A model generated the notes under the pieces. That model saw nothing but the letters and a program-made list of their open reading frames with translations. It made no database searches and was not told the origin of the DNA. The translations under genes and the position numbers were made by a program. Positions 43,201-54,779 of a stretch of DNA of 64,000 nt are shown here, piece by piece. The stretch is from NCBI RefSeq assembly GCF_002105155.1, contig NW_019028983.1, forward strand, positions 956,001 through 1,020,000, given 5' to 3'. Origin of the DNA: Lobosporangium transversale (lineage: Eukaryota > Mortierellomycota > Mortierellomycetes > Mortierellales > Mortierellaceae). Within the stretch, counting starts at the first letter, position 1. Every line of letters starts with the position of its first letter.

Positions 43201-44032
43201 ATAAGATTGAAATGTAGACGTTACCTGCAAGAACGACTTTAATGTCTACTATAATATGTTTGATATGTTGCGGGCATTCTTCAATTTTGCATGCGAGATA
43301 AATACAGGTTGCAGCCACAAGAGATGGGTCTGTGGATCGCATGCTATTTCTGAAAGGAATCAAAGGTATCCAAAGGAAGCTCATTAGGTTAGCTTAAGGA
43401 TTGAATACTTCCACCCACATACACACGCTTCCGAAATATTGTATTTACTTTGTATAGAACCTCTTGAAGTAGACTATTGCTGTTGCTACCACCTGTTGAC
43501 GAAACTGTAACCGTTTACAGATCTTTCCGATAACTAAATGGACATAGAGCAAGCTTGATCAACCTGCTGGTAACATGGTAGCATTTGGATTTCATCCACC
43601 AATTAGGCGGGTTTTTGAACTTACGATTGTAATACCACAATTTAATTTTTGTCAGAGTCGCAATATCGACGTATTCAAGATCTTCTTTCATTGCTTCATC
43701 AAGTCGCCTCCGATCCAAAATCCAATGGGTACTATTTTTTTTTTTTTTTTTTTTTTTAAAAAAATAAAATAAATAATGCGATTAGATAAAGTTAAAGGCA
43801 ATCTGATCCAGGAAATGGTTATTGATATAAAATTCTCTTAGTTCATTCTACACCACTGGCTCCGTGTATTATTACAGCTAGACAAAAAAGGAAAGGAAAA
43901 AAACAAAAAATGTTGTACATTTTGTGGGTTGATCAATTTGAGTATGATGTTTGAAGGAATATAAGAAAGTTTGGCAGAGGTATTTTTTCTGTCCACCTAC
44001 GCATGAGAGGAAACCCAAAAGTTGGCAGCCAT
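41917..44032 (-). CDS. SSN8: Cyclin C (Mediator CDK8 module)
   Basis: Seven exons, approximately 44032-44001, 43731-43625, 43533-43449, 43342-43224, 43097-42938, 42795-42390 and 42204-41917, give about 398 residues. The first exon is only 32 nt (MAANFWVSSHA) and joins HWILDRRRLDEAMKEDLEY, the cyclin C start. The cyclin box follows: RQQVVATAIVYFKRFYTK, STDPSLVAATCIYLACKIEE, then FEFYLLEELEFYLIVYHPYR and FRTDVCLLYAPHMIALAALY. Cyclin C pairs with CDK8/Srb10 in the Mediator kinase module. Compared with the usual 280-310 residues it has an Asn/Ser/His-rich insertion in exon 6 (NNSIVGDGNSGSSGSNNNMN, HGHGHHHHPHH) and a Gln/His-rich tail with H7. Three introns hold A/T runs of about 27-33. It is divergent from the TBC gene across 835 bp. 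Confidence 0.92.
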
Positions 44033-44867
44033 ATCGAGCAGTTGGTTAAGTTGCAAGATGCAGAGGTATTTTGGACGGCGGTGGTTGACGCAAAAATCCA
44101 GATGGCGTGTTGGAACGAATGGAGTGGCGAAGTGAAATGGACTCAAAGACTGAAAGAGCAGAAGGAGCAGAAGAGCAAGAATCACTCGTGAGTTGTACCT
44201 GGATACGATGTAAAGTACCGAAAGAAAAGCCACTTTGTCTAAGTTGACAGTCACGGCCTGGTTGGTGGCGCATCCGCCGGTCAACAATTTGTTTAACACC
44301 ATTTCATTTCACTATTTAATTTGTACAACAGACCTTTTCAATTGAGAATAGAGTCTTATTATGAGATTATTTCATAGTTCGGTTCAACTTGCCCCTGGTA
44401 AAAATTAGTTTCATATCAGTACCAAATCATGAGTGACCCGGGGAATGAAAATACATAATTTGTTCCCATGTTTGCTTTCGATATTTTTCTACACATGATG
44501 GCGTCTCAATGATGAACTCAGTTCATGACCATAGTAACCATAGGAGGAAAAAAAAAAAAAAAAAAAAAAAAAAGGAGAGATAAACAATGACTCCACGCTT
44601 TTGCTACTGTTCGTAGGTCATTCATTATCCTCTCTCTTTGCTTCCCAAGTTTAGAATTGTACTGCCTCACTCACGCCATTCCCAATTATCTCATTATTTG
44701 CCACTCTTGGTTTTCTTTTTCATCCCACCTGTTCACACACACTCTCTCTTCCTCTTTCAATACTCCACCCTTGTTTGTCGTCTCCTTCCTAAATCTTTTT
44801 AATTCATTTATACCCTCTTTCTGTACTCATTTCAATGAATGCTCAGACTTGAAGACAATATTACATC
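44033..44867. promoter_or_regulatory. Divergent intergenic region, cyclin C and TBC GAP
   Basis: 835 bp separate two divergent start codons. There is an A run of about 25 at 44549-44573. The last 200 bp before 44868 are CT-rich (CACTCTCTCTTCCTCTTTC), a promoter-like leader. Overlapping small ORFs around 44003-44302 are frames of exon 1 and its flank, not genes. Confidence 0.45.
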
Positions 44868-46585
44868 ATGATGCTCAACAACAGTTCCTCATTCACCTCT
44901 GTCCATGTTCAAAAGGACCACAGTCTTATCAATAACTACGGCACTACAGCCAACACAGAATCCAATCCTGGACACATCCATCCATATCCTTCCAAGGACA
45001 TTGTCGGTGGAAACAAGTTGAACAATCTCACTGTTACTCCTGAAAAATATTCTAGAACCTCGTGGGAAGAGAATGATAGCGATGACAATCCCTATCCCGC
45101 AGACTACACCTATGGTCGCGATGACGATGACGAAGACGAAGACGAAGACGAACGAGAGCGGAAGCCTGAAGACAGGGATCAACCTAGCCGTTCCACCAAT
45201 GGTTTGCAGGACGAAACAAATGGCCAGAGTAGCAAAACGTTTGATCAGGCACCCGAAGACGACGAAGCGGTCGATGCCCCTCCGAACAGAAATCTGTTCC
45301 GCTCCTCCGCCACACCTCCTAGTACGTCGCTCAATCCAACAAGGCCATACTCGAGTCATACGAAGCATCATTCCTTTGGCTATGGTAATGATCGCCCAGA
45401 ACATTCCGAGTCAGAGTCAGAGTCCAACTCAGAGTCCGAGTCTGACGCCGAGGAAAATTCAAGTAGAACATTTCCTGTTGCACCGCCAGTCCCCACAGCA
45501 ACACGCCCAGTGTCGACAATCTCTAACACAGCCTCTGCATATAGATCTCCGTCCAATCCTGGCTCACCAACCCAGAGTCGATTTTCTACTCTCAATAGTG
45601 TGCCACCTAAAACAGGGATAGCAGCAGCACCATCTTCAACATCACCGACGCTCTCTAGAACATCCGTCAGTGGCGCTGGCTTTATGTCGAATCAGAAATC
45701 GCCTATGGATCCTAAAAGCAAGCGTGTTTCCGGATCCGAAAGTGATGCTTCCAACAGCTCGAATAACTTTCGGACTGCCGATTTCAATGAGCACCTTCGC
45801 AATGCTCCCGGGGCAACTGGCCTTTCGAGATCTATATCTAGTGCATCTTCTACTCGTGGATTAACCAATGGCCGTTTCCGCCTCCCTCGTCGTACATCGT
45901 CTTATTCAGATCTTTCCGACACAGAGCTTAACGAAGTCTTACTGGACGAGCCCTCTGATCCGAATGCAGCTAAAAGACGAAGCAAAGGTAGTACAACAGC
46001 GACTCCCCGAACGTCTATCATCGCATCTAACGCTGGTTTCCCATCCAGCTTCTTTAACGGCAAACCTCATCCCAAGTCTCAGCAATACCAACAACAGCAG
46101 CCTTCTCAGACGAACTCACAGTCAGCGACAGCTGCTCCGGCGCCGGCATCATCAGCCTCATCAGCTACATCTGAGTCTCGCGTTACTGGCATGCTCAATG
46201 GACCAATAAGCTCGTTTGCGAGCACGATCCAAGGCGCATTCATGGGACGTGGTTTTGGTACCAATACTACTACGACCACTCCCCCATCCACGACATCAAA
46301 ATCACCAAGTGGGTCCAGCTTTTGGGGCTCAAATGGCGGTGGTGCAGCTGCCAGTATAAACACTTCGGGAATTGACCATCGAGGATCCCAAAATGTTAGT
46401 CCTGAACGTGCCTCGATGTACTCGAATCGAACCATAGATTCGAATATGGATTTATTGCTCGCGCGACTGGAAGCACAAAACTCGCTTGTTGAACAGGAGA
46501 GCAAGCGGCGAATGACGAATGAGTCAGAAATGGATCGAGTTCTTGGGCATGCTAAAGAAGAATCAGTTGGCGAAGATGTGGACTG

Positions 46586-46621
<36 letters not shown>

Positions 46622-48188
46622 TCTCTTCTATGAGGATTGAAAGATGAATACATATTAACGAACACTTATACTTTTAAATACATTGTCATAAAATATAGAT
46701 TACTGGGGCTCTTTGATGCATGATTACGATGGTGTAGTTAAGAAGAACCCTAAACAATTGACTTTGATGATACAAAAAGGCGTGCCACCAGCACTACGTG
46801 GATTGATCTGGCAGATACTCGCTCAGTCCAAGAATCCTCAACTTGAGGCGGACTATGCGGAATTACTCAAAGCAACAAGCTTGCATGAGAAGCAAATTAA
46901 CCGCGATATGAGTCGCACATTCCCGAACCATGAGTATTTTCAGGCAGAAGGGCTCGGTCAAGAATCTTTGTTCAATGTAGTCAAAGCTTACAGCCTCTAT
47001 GATTCCGAAGTCGGTTACTGTCAAGGTTTAAGCTTTGTAGTTGGACCACTGCTCTTGAATGTAAGTTTTTTTTTTCCTCCTCCCTTCATCTATCTTAGTA
47101 TAGAAGTTGCAAGCAATATACTCACCTATCATTCATTTCCTTTGTAGATGCCAGATGAGGAGGCTTTTTGCTTATTGGTCCGTATGATGAAATCATACGA
47201 CATGAGAGGTCATTTTACTCCTGATATGAGCACGCTTCAACTAAGACTCTATCAATTTGAGCAACTCATGGAGGAAACGGTTCCGTTGGTCTACAAACAT
47301 TTTCAGAATCAAGGCATTCGATCAACTATGTATGCCTCTCAATGGTTCATGACTCTGTTTGCATACAAATTTCCTCTTGATTTAGTCTTCAGAATCTATG
47401 ATATTCTCTTTGTGGAGGGGGTAGAGTCATTGCTGCGATTCGGAATCGCGTTATTGAAGGCCAATCATGATCAGATCTTGCACCATGACTTTGAAGCACT
47501 GGTTGATTTCTTGAAAAATGGATTATTCGAGTATTACAAGGTAACCACAACCGTAGTTTAGAAGCAAGTCAAGAAGACAACGAGGGATACATCTTTATTA
47601 ACCATGCCTCTTGTATTTTATTACTATATATATATATATATATATATTTAGAGCAAGCCTGAGCTTTTTGTTCAGGACGCGTTTAACGTCAAGGTGACTC
47701 CAAAGAAGCTGGCCCAGTACGCTCAAAAGCATGCGGCCATGATCCAAAAGCAACAAGCAGAGATTGCTGCTGAAGAATCTCTCCGAGAATCAAACCGTCA
47801 TCTCTCAGCGGAGGTTCGACGGCTAGAAGCTACAGTTCACACGCTCAATAAGGAGCACGTTGAGCTTGCAAAGGAGCTGATTACGCGCAAGATGGAGATG
47901 GCACAACTTCAGGACAAGAACGATGTGCTATCACAGAAAGTCATTGATCTAACCAAGATTGTGGATTCACAGGCTAAGGAAGTGGAGGACCGTCTGAAAG
48001 GTGAAATCCAGAGTGTGATGGAGAGGAACTTGGAGCTTACACGAAAGAACGAACAGTTGGAGGACCAGTGTGCGTCATTGGAAAATATGTTGATTGAAAC
48101 GAAGATGAAGTATGCAGCCAGTGAAGATCAACGAGATGCCTTGACAAGGAAACTAGCAGATTTAAGAAAGGCTCTTGGGGTTGTATAG
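44868..48188 (+). CDS. GYP5: TBC-domain Rab GTPase-activating protein
   Basis: Four exons (44868-46587, 46699-47060, 47148-47540, 47652-48188) sum to 3012 nt, 1003 residues. Residues 1 to about 560 are disordered: acidic (DDDDEDEDEDE), Ser-rich (SESESESNSESESD) and Ser/Thr/Gln. The TBC domain (about 575-800) has the arginine finger INRDMSRTFP (R about 646) and the glutamine finger VGYCQGLSF (Q about 682), so it should be catalytically active on a Rab. RGLIWQIL and FPLDLVFRIYDILFVEGVE are further family blocks. The C-terminus (about 840-1003) is a long coiled coil. Order and coiled coil match the Gyp5/EVI5 group acting in exocytic traffic. ATG 44868 is followed by a second in-frame ATG at 44871. 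Intron 1 has an A run of about 30 straight after GGT. Intron 3 has (TA)11. Confidence 0.9.
47625..47646. repeat. (TA)n microsatellite in an intron
   Basis: About eleven TA units lie directly before the 3' splice site of the last intron of the TBC GAP gene. Length variation could affect acceptor recognition. Confidence 0.7.
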
Positions 48189-48595
48189 TTTTCAAACTTT
48201 AAGTTATGCACATTTTATACAATCATAAAACCATTTTTGTTCCTTTCGATTTCTATCCTAAATGAGTAGTGAGTAGTATTTATTTTTATTTTAACTCTGC
48301 CCGAAATCAGTAGGTTTTATTCGAAGTCTGTCCGAAATGACTTTTGCTCTTGGAATCGACGGAGTGAGTGTTTTCTTTGAACCCTGGTTCCTGAAAGACA
48401 CGTTTATGAAAGCCTCTTGTATGCTTTGGCTTGCTCAAAATCTAAAAATACTCGGTTTTCAGGAATCAAGGAATGCGCCATGGATAAATGAGAAGCAATG
48501 CCAGGGCTTGGCCACGAGAAGGTGTTTTAGAAGCACAGTTTTCACACCCATGTCTATTTACTCCTACTCCTCGTGTTTGGTGGACCTCAATCTTG

Positions 48596-48627
<32 letters not shown>

Positions 48628-50422
48628 ATCCTGTCTTCATGATTATTTTTATTTTTTATTTTTTAACGGATTCACTAATTCAAGATACTTTATTCCAGAC
48701 TGCAAGGCTTGCACATTTCTGTTGCCTTTTTAAAACTATAAAATGAAGCGAAAATGCATTAAATCGACCAAGAAACATCGTTGTGATCAATTCACTTGGT
48801 CCCTTAAAAAAATATCGTTGTCTATTTCTCGGAAAAATGAACCTGCAATGCCACTGATAAAGGGCAGAAAGGCAAGTATCCATTCTATGGGCATATTTTA
48901 AGCCCTACCATTACGTATGCCTGGATTGTGATGAGTCTTCATATACTGGGGAAAAGCGAGAAAAAAAAATCCTGCAGCCAAAAGTATCTTGCAGCAAAAA
49001 ATAAAAGTAGTAAAGAAGCCCTCAACGCAGGTCTACTTGAGTGCTTGGGGTGACAGGGTAGAGGGCCTTTTTGTGCTTTTGTTTTGCTGGGCGATTTGAC
49101 AAAAAGGGACAGTAACAGAGGTGATCAGAGCTTGATGAGAGCTTGTCTGCTCCATGCAAAGAAACAAGCGCCTGTTTCATGTTATAACTTTTCTTCCGAT
49201 TAGGCGTTATGGAGAATCATGATAGAATCGGTTAAGAATTAACAAAAGAACATTTGCACTGAAAATAGGTCCTCGGGGTATAAGCTTAAGTAATGGTTTC
49301 CAAATAATGCGGAGTGTTTCTCTAATTAGTGACGATGGTTTCAAATCGCGAGCTTAAAAGCTTAATAACAATAAGCGCATGATGCAAAGATGGTTTGAAG
49401 AGCGGAGGAAAGGATCGAGAAAGGCGAAGGCTATTGTGTCAAATGAGAATTTAAGTATCCCTATTTTTGGATGTTGTGGTCTGGTGATTCAAATCATTGC
49501 TGGTACATCTATACTGACGCCAAGGAAAGTTGTAGTCAAGAATACTGGCGGAAGGCGTGCAGGGATAGGAGCACAGTTCTGGACAGGTGGAGGCGTCTTT
49601 TTTCAAGATTCAACCTGAGGAACTATTCCTGGTTAGGGATTGTTCCTGAATCTATGCTAGCAATCTGTGCAATGCAAGCCTGCAGCAGTCGATCCGCAGC
49701 AGTTGCAGCAGACAGAGGAGGCCCGCTTGCAAGAGTTAATGTTTACGGATGAGCGCTATCTAATAAGTTTTATCGATGCTCTTAGTGGAAATGAGCCATT
49801 GATCTGAATGAATGCGCCTAGAAACCCTTGAGGCCGCACAGGACTACAGGATAAGATGACTACCTATTGAAGCTACAACCAGGCTACTGCAATGCCTGCT
49901 TGCCTGTCAATGGTGAAGTAAGCATGGCAAAGCAATCGTCTATTAAACCACTGAGTCATGGATACCAAATTCTTTTTTTTTTTTTTTTTTTTTTTGTCCG
50001 GAAAACACGAACTGCGCCCCTATACTTTTCCATTTCCTTGCGGCATGGGAAGTATGCCACATAAGTCATCACAATACAGACTGGAATGCAGAGTAACAAT
50101 CACTCTTGACTGCATGTTGATTTCGGCAACAGCCTCGGATGCAGCTGGCTGTATGCTAGCCATGGGCCTCTACCGTGATGGTTCTTTAGGATAAGAGGGA
50201 TGTGTTTTTTTATTTTGGCTGTAACAATTACTAAACGGAGCTTTTTTTTTACGCTTACAATGATCATTCGTCACACACATTGTTCTCAGCATAACGGGGA
50301 CGCCAAAGGGAGAGGCTTTAAAAACAATGATCTCTTTCTTTCCCACGTCTCTTTTGGGTACTTACTGCCATAATTACTGATTACAACAAGGGCAGGTACT
50401 GGAATGACCTTATATTTGTTTG

Positions 50423-50458
<36 letters not shown>

Positions 50459-52677
50459 GGGTTATAACCACCTTTATTCCCTTCATTTTGACAAGGCTGC
50501 CAGTGCTTAGTGCTGGCTACTCCCTCGTAGTATTTACTGAGGTCCGTCGAGCGAGCTCAAGTAGCCACCATAATTGCCTTTAAGCATCGACAAGGAACAA
50601 AGTATAACAAAATTATACAACTTTATTTAAGCACGAGCCACATACAGCACAGCTGATCGCCACACTGCATGTGGCTGTGCAAGAGTACTAAATAAAGTCA
50701 ACTTGTTGCCCTTGCTGGCTGGTTTATCATGCCTATAGCCACAGATCAAGGAACAACTTACCATGGCATGCGGAAAGTACCATATATGTTGTTATTCCTC
50801 CAAGTAAAATACAAAATAGTATTAGGACCAACACTACCAGTTTCTTTGCTTCCTTGCATGCTGAAGTATTGTCAATGGACCATAAGCTGTGTCGACTGTA
50901 ACATACTTTAGTTGGTAATTTCCGAATAAAGAAAGGCGCCTTGGAGTGGTAGTTCTATAACCTTGGTTTGTTAATCTTTGCTTTTAACGCGCAGAGTTCA
51001 AAACAACCATTTTGTAGCTGTTTCTTCTGGTCTCGTTGCCTCCCGCAAAAGGTTCCACGTCGGCTTGTCCAGCTAATGTAAGATATTGTTCTTCATCTTA
51101 TTTTGATTCTTATCCACTGGAAAATATACGTGGGCTCCACTGTTCGGTCTTATTAAGTTTGAGCAGGAAAAAAACGAGAGGATAGAATTGAATCAGATTT
51201 CCTTGAGTACTTCTTTCTCCTTTTCTCTTCTCTCTTCTCTCTTCTTCCTTTTCTCTGCAGCACTTATTCTAATACATTGGCATCTCTCTAAATAACTCTC
51301 TCAAGAATATACGGCGCTTCAATATGCGGCCTACGATATTCATTATTTTATGCCAAGATCAAGCAATGATATTTGTGCCATAAGACTTCCGAAGCTCTGT
51401 TTTATCATTGTCGCCTGCCTCTATCCCATGAAGATCTAAGCAGGCTGGCGTTTCTTCCTCTTTCAAGCCCTCCGGGCTGCAGGAACGAGTCAAAAGGATC
51501 AGATGAGATGCATTGTCAATTAATATGAAATTGCTCATAAAGTATTCAAATGTTTATACATGGGCATTATGGATGATTTTCAGCTTTTTCTCCGCGTTTA
51601 CCTTTATAAAAAATAAGGTCTGTGATATAATCAGCTAATAGGACAGAGTCATTCAATGTAAAGAGTGTATAAGTCTGGAAGCCAAGCCGTTTAGATGATT
51701 TAGCAAGGATACAGAGTGGATATGCAGTAGAAAAAAAAAGACTTTTTTTGTGTACTGTATTTGATGATTATATTTCCCCACTGTTCAGCAACATTCCCGG
51801 CATTCTAAAGAAAATGATAGGCTATTCATCCGAGAAGCCATAGTCGCCAAATTGCGATGTTCTAAGTTATCATTATCGTACTTTCTCAAGGAAAAGAATC
51901 AGGGACGAGAAGCCCCTTTGATTTCTATCCGGTCAGCTCATAGTCGGTGGTGACACAGCTTTATTAGCCTTGCAAAGCAAACACTGGATGCAATCTACTC
52001 GCGTCTTTTATGGGCTTCATCAATTTGCTTCGAGTAAACGCGTCGTCATTAGGAATATGAGGCCTTTTTTTTTTCCCTCTGAGGTTTACTTTCTTTTTCT
52101 GAAGTCAAGCATAGAGACAGGCCTCCAAGGGAATTGCAATCCAATGAACATAAACCCCGTTCCCCTTCTATACTCCTCTCGACTTGAAGAAATAGATCCA
52201 GGGTCAGTGACGAGGCTAATAAATAGAGTGAGACCTCTAAAGAAAAAAACCAATAAACGACTAGATTGTTTATTATAGACTCTCCATTTGTTATGTGAAG
52301 TGCCTCTTGAAATGAAGCCTGGCTGATGGAAGAAATTGAATCTCAGAGAATGGAATAATGGAGAGTCATCAGCCAGACCATAAAGCTTTAAAGTTTGGGC
52401 ATGTTTTGAAAAAAAAAATGTAGTTTGGAGTGATAAATACAAATAAAATACCAAATGAAAAAAAAAGTCATGGTTAATGAAGAGACTTTTTAGCGAACAA
52501 TCGGAACAATTGGAACTAGTGCTTACCTCAGTCTTCTGGAACAGATGACTTTTTTTTTTTTTTTTTTTTTTAAATAGAGCAATTTTGTTTCTTACTTTCT
52601 TCCTTTCTTCCTTCTCAACCCTTCCACATCTCCTATTCTACTTTATTTTCCCAACAGTACTCATACATATTTCAAAC
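48189..52677. other. 4.5-kb gene-poor region
   Basis: No gene could be supported on either strand. It holds A/T runs at about 48596-48625, 49972-49995, 50423-50457 (about 35 A) and 52551-52572. The longest ORFs (for example 48337-48642 and 51970-52278) lack motifs. One stretch at about 49662-49806 reads like a protein fragment (see findings). The segment 51180-51260 is CT-rich, but no coding exon follows. It may be relic transposon DNA or contain non-coding transcripts. Confidence 0.5.
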
Positions 52678-53679
52678 ATGGACAAGATCGCAGGTCTCCT
52701 TCAGCAACAAGTGATGCAGCGTTTAGCTGGCGGTGGTGCTGATAGCGACGACGATGACGATGGTAAACTATACCTGTACTTGCAAACAACCCATTTCTTT
52801 TTCTTTCTCTCCTTTCCTTTTCTTTGAAAGCAGCTTGGAGCAGGACGTGAAAGAGGCGCTGTCTCGAAAGCCGTGTGACGGAAAAGAGCGTGTCTTATCA
52901 ATTGCACATCGAATCATCTCCAGTTGACAGTCCTTACTATTGACGACTCTGGTATTGGATGTTTTGCGTTACCTCTTACAACAAATGGACTTCAGGAAGA
53001 TTAGGCGGACATCTTAGAGAGTGAAAAATGCAATGGCCATCAATTCTCCCTCCCCTCAAACTTTGGTATTTACAAGAGGGAGTGGGAAAATATTGTTCAA
53101 GTTTATGCATCACTAACAATTTTTTTCTTTCTTTCACATGTGTCAAAAAAATATACCCTTCTTTCCCACCGTCCTTATCCTTTGTATCCCTGTTGGCCAT
53201 TGTGGGCTGTTGCCATCTCCCTTTGTGAACGAATAGTGAAGGAGGTCAAGCGTGAATCGCTGAACAAAGTTGCTCAGCAGGGCGTTGAGGCACCTACTGA
53301 TTCTGATATCGACGATGCTAAAGCCGCACACGACAAAGTCTACCAGCAAGGACAGTCTAAGGAAGCCTCGGATGAGGAGCTCGGCAAGGCTGCTGGAGTA
53401 GAAGCCTTCAAGGCCTGCGATGGAGACGAAGACAAGGGTGATTTTGTCCAAAAGGCTATGGCAGAGGCTATGAAGTTGATTTCAGGCGGTGGAGGAGCTG
53501 ATAAGAGCGCTATTATTCAAACTGCCATCGCAACGGTCACCAAATTATTTATGAGCAAAGCTGGTGGTGCAGGTGGTAGTGGTGGTGGTAACCAATTAGC
53601 TGCGCTTTTGGGTAATCCTCAGGTCAAAGCAGCAATGGAGAATCCACAGGTTGCAGGTCTTCTCAAGAAGTTTATGTAA
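52678..53679 (+). CDS. Small conserved fungal protein of unknown function
   Basis: Two exons (52678-52762, 53237-53679) give 175 residues in phase. The N-terminus MDKIAGLLQQQVMQRLAGGG leads to an Asp run (DSDDDDD). Exon 2 continues KEVKRESLNKVAQQG, HDKVYQQGQSKEASDEELGK, AAGVEAFKACDGDEDKGDFV, then helical DKSAIIQTAIATVTKLFMSK, a Gly-rich linker and a C-terminal LLKKFM. It is soluble and without catalytic motifs. It resembles the small fungal proteins sometimes labelled beta-flanking protein, a name that gives no function. The intron is long (474 bp) and holds no convincing RNA. An alternative exon around 52832-52925 would break the frame. Confidence 0.75.
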
Positions 53680-53946
53680 TTTGTTTTGTTCCTGTCATAG
53701 TATGAAAAGGAAAGTTTTTTCTGCTGTTGTAAATATCAAATACAGATTTTGAACCTGCCGAGTTTAACAAGAGATCATGTGGGCAAGAAGGAAACTCTTT
53801 GAGGTCACGGGAAAGGTGTTTTCTAATTTCTATGAATAAATGTAATCAACGCCAAATCATTCTAGCTAGCCATCTAGCCAAGCCCAAGGTCTTGTTGAAG
53901 ACATGGTACAATGACGAGGATATCTCAAATGCTCCTCCTTCTGACC

Positions 53947-53977
<31 letters not shown>

Positions 53978-54038
53978 CGTTTGTCTGTCGAGCGACATCA
54001 CGTTTTAAAAAACACTGGGAGGGTTTCCCCTGTCTCGT

Positions 54039-54072
<34 letters not shown>

Positions 54073-54779
54073 CTCCCCTGACCTCTTTTTCCTTTTCTGA
54101 CACAAGAAAGTGTTTCCAATTCACTTTCACGCACTCTGTCTCTGTTTCCAATTCCACTGACTGGTAACACTTCACCATTCGTGCTCCTTGTAATTGGACA
54201 TTGGGACGTTTGCATATTTTTCTTTTTTATCTTCCTTTAGAAAGAAAAGCAAAGCTACTCAGCACTCTCTTCATTGACCAGTCTTTTTTTTTTTTTTTTT
54301 TTTTTTTACCTGTTTCATCCAAACCCAAAGATAAAAAGAACAGACCAACACAAAAAACTTTTTTTTTTTGCCTTTCTTTCTTCTACAACCTATTCAATAT
54401 TATATACCCGTGCTGATTTGCGTAAAGAACTATCCATCACATTCACTCACTCATTATCCCGCTCTATCACCAAAAGACTTTTTCTTTCTTTCTTTCCTTT
54501 GTAATTGTTGTGTATAATACAGACCATCAGTCTTGTTCATTAAAAAAAAAAGGAAAAGCATTCACCTACACATTCATTTGCATCAACCACAACAGAGATT
54601 CAGTAACCTCAAACAAATAGCAGCAGCAGGATTCACAGTATTAACAGCAACAACGGCAACAGCAATTATAGCATAAAAAAGAAAAAAGAAAAAAGCCGTG
54701 CTGAGCAAGTTTGTCAATATTTACAATCCAAACAGAGAGAAAGAGAGAACGAAAGTAAGAGAAAGTGAAAGTGAGAAGC
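53680..54779. promoter_or_regulatory. 1.1-kb upstream region of the phosphatase gene
   Basis: No supported gene. There are three T runs of 23-30 (about 53950-53977, 54042-54070, 54284-54307). CT- and CA-rich sequence follows, then purine-rich GAGAGAAAGAGAGAACGAAA immediately before the ATG at 54780. Long leader-type promoters like this occur upstream of regulatory genes in this window. Confidence 0.4.

Noticed and set aside
46588-46640. Lys-rich end of the first TBC exon as real protein
   Set aside because: It is translation through the intronic A run. The next exon joins in phase at 46587/46699.
47625-47646. CRISPR-like or tandem array signals among the simple repeats of the window
   Set aside because: Only microsatellites and short minisatellites are present. 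No regularly spaced direct repeats with unique spacers occur, and none are expected in a fungal nuclear genome.
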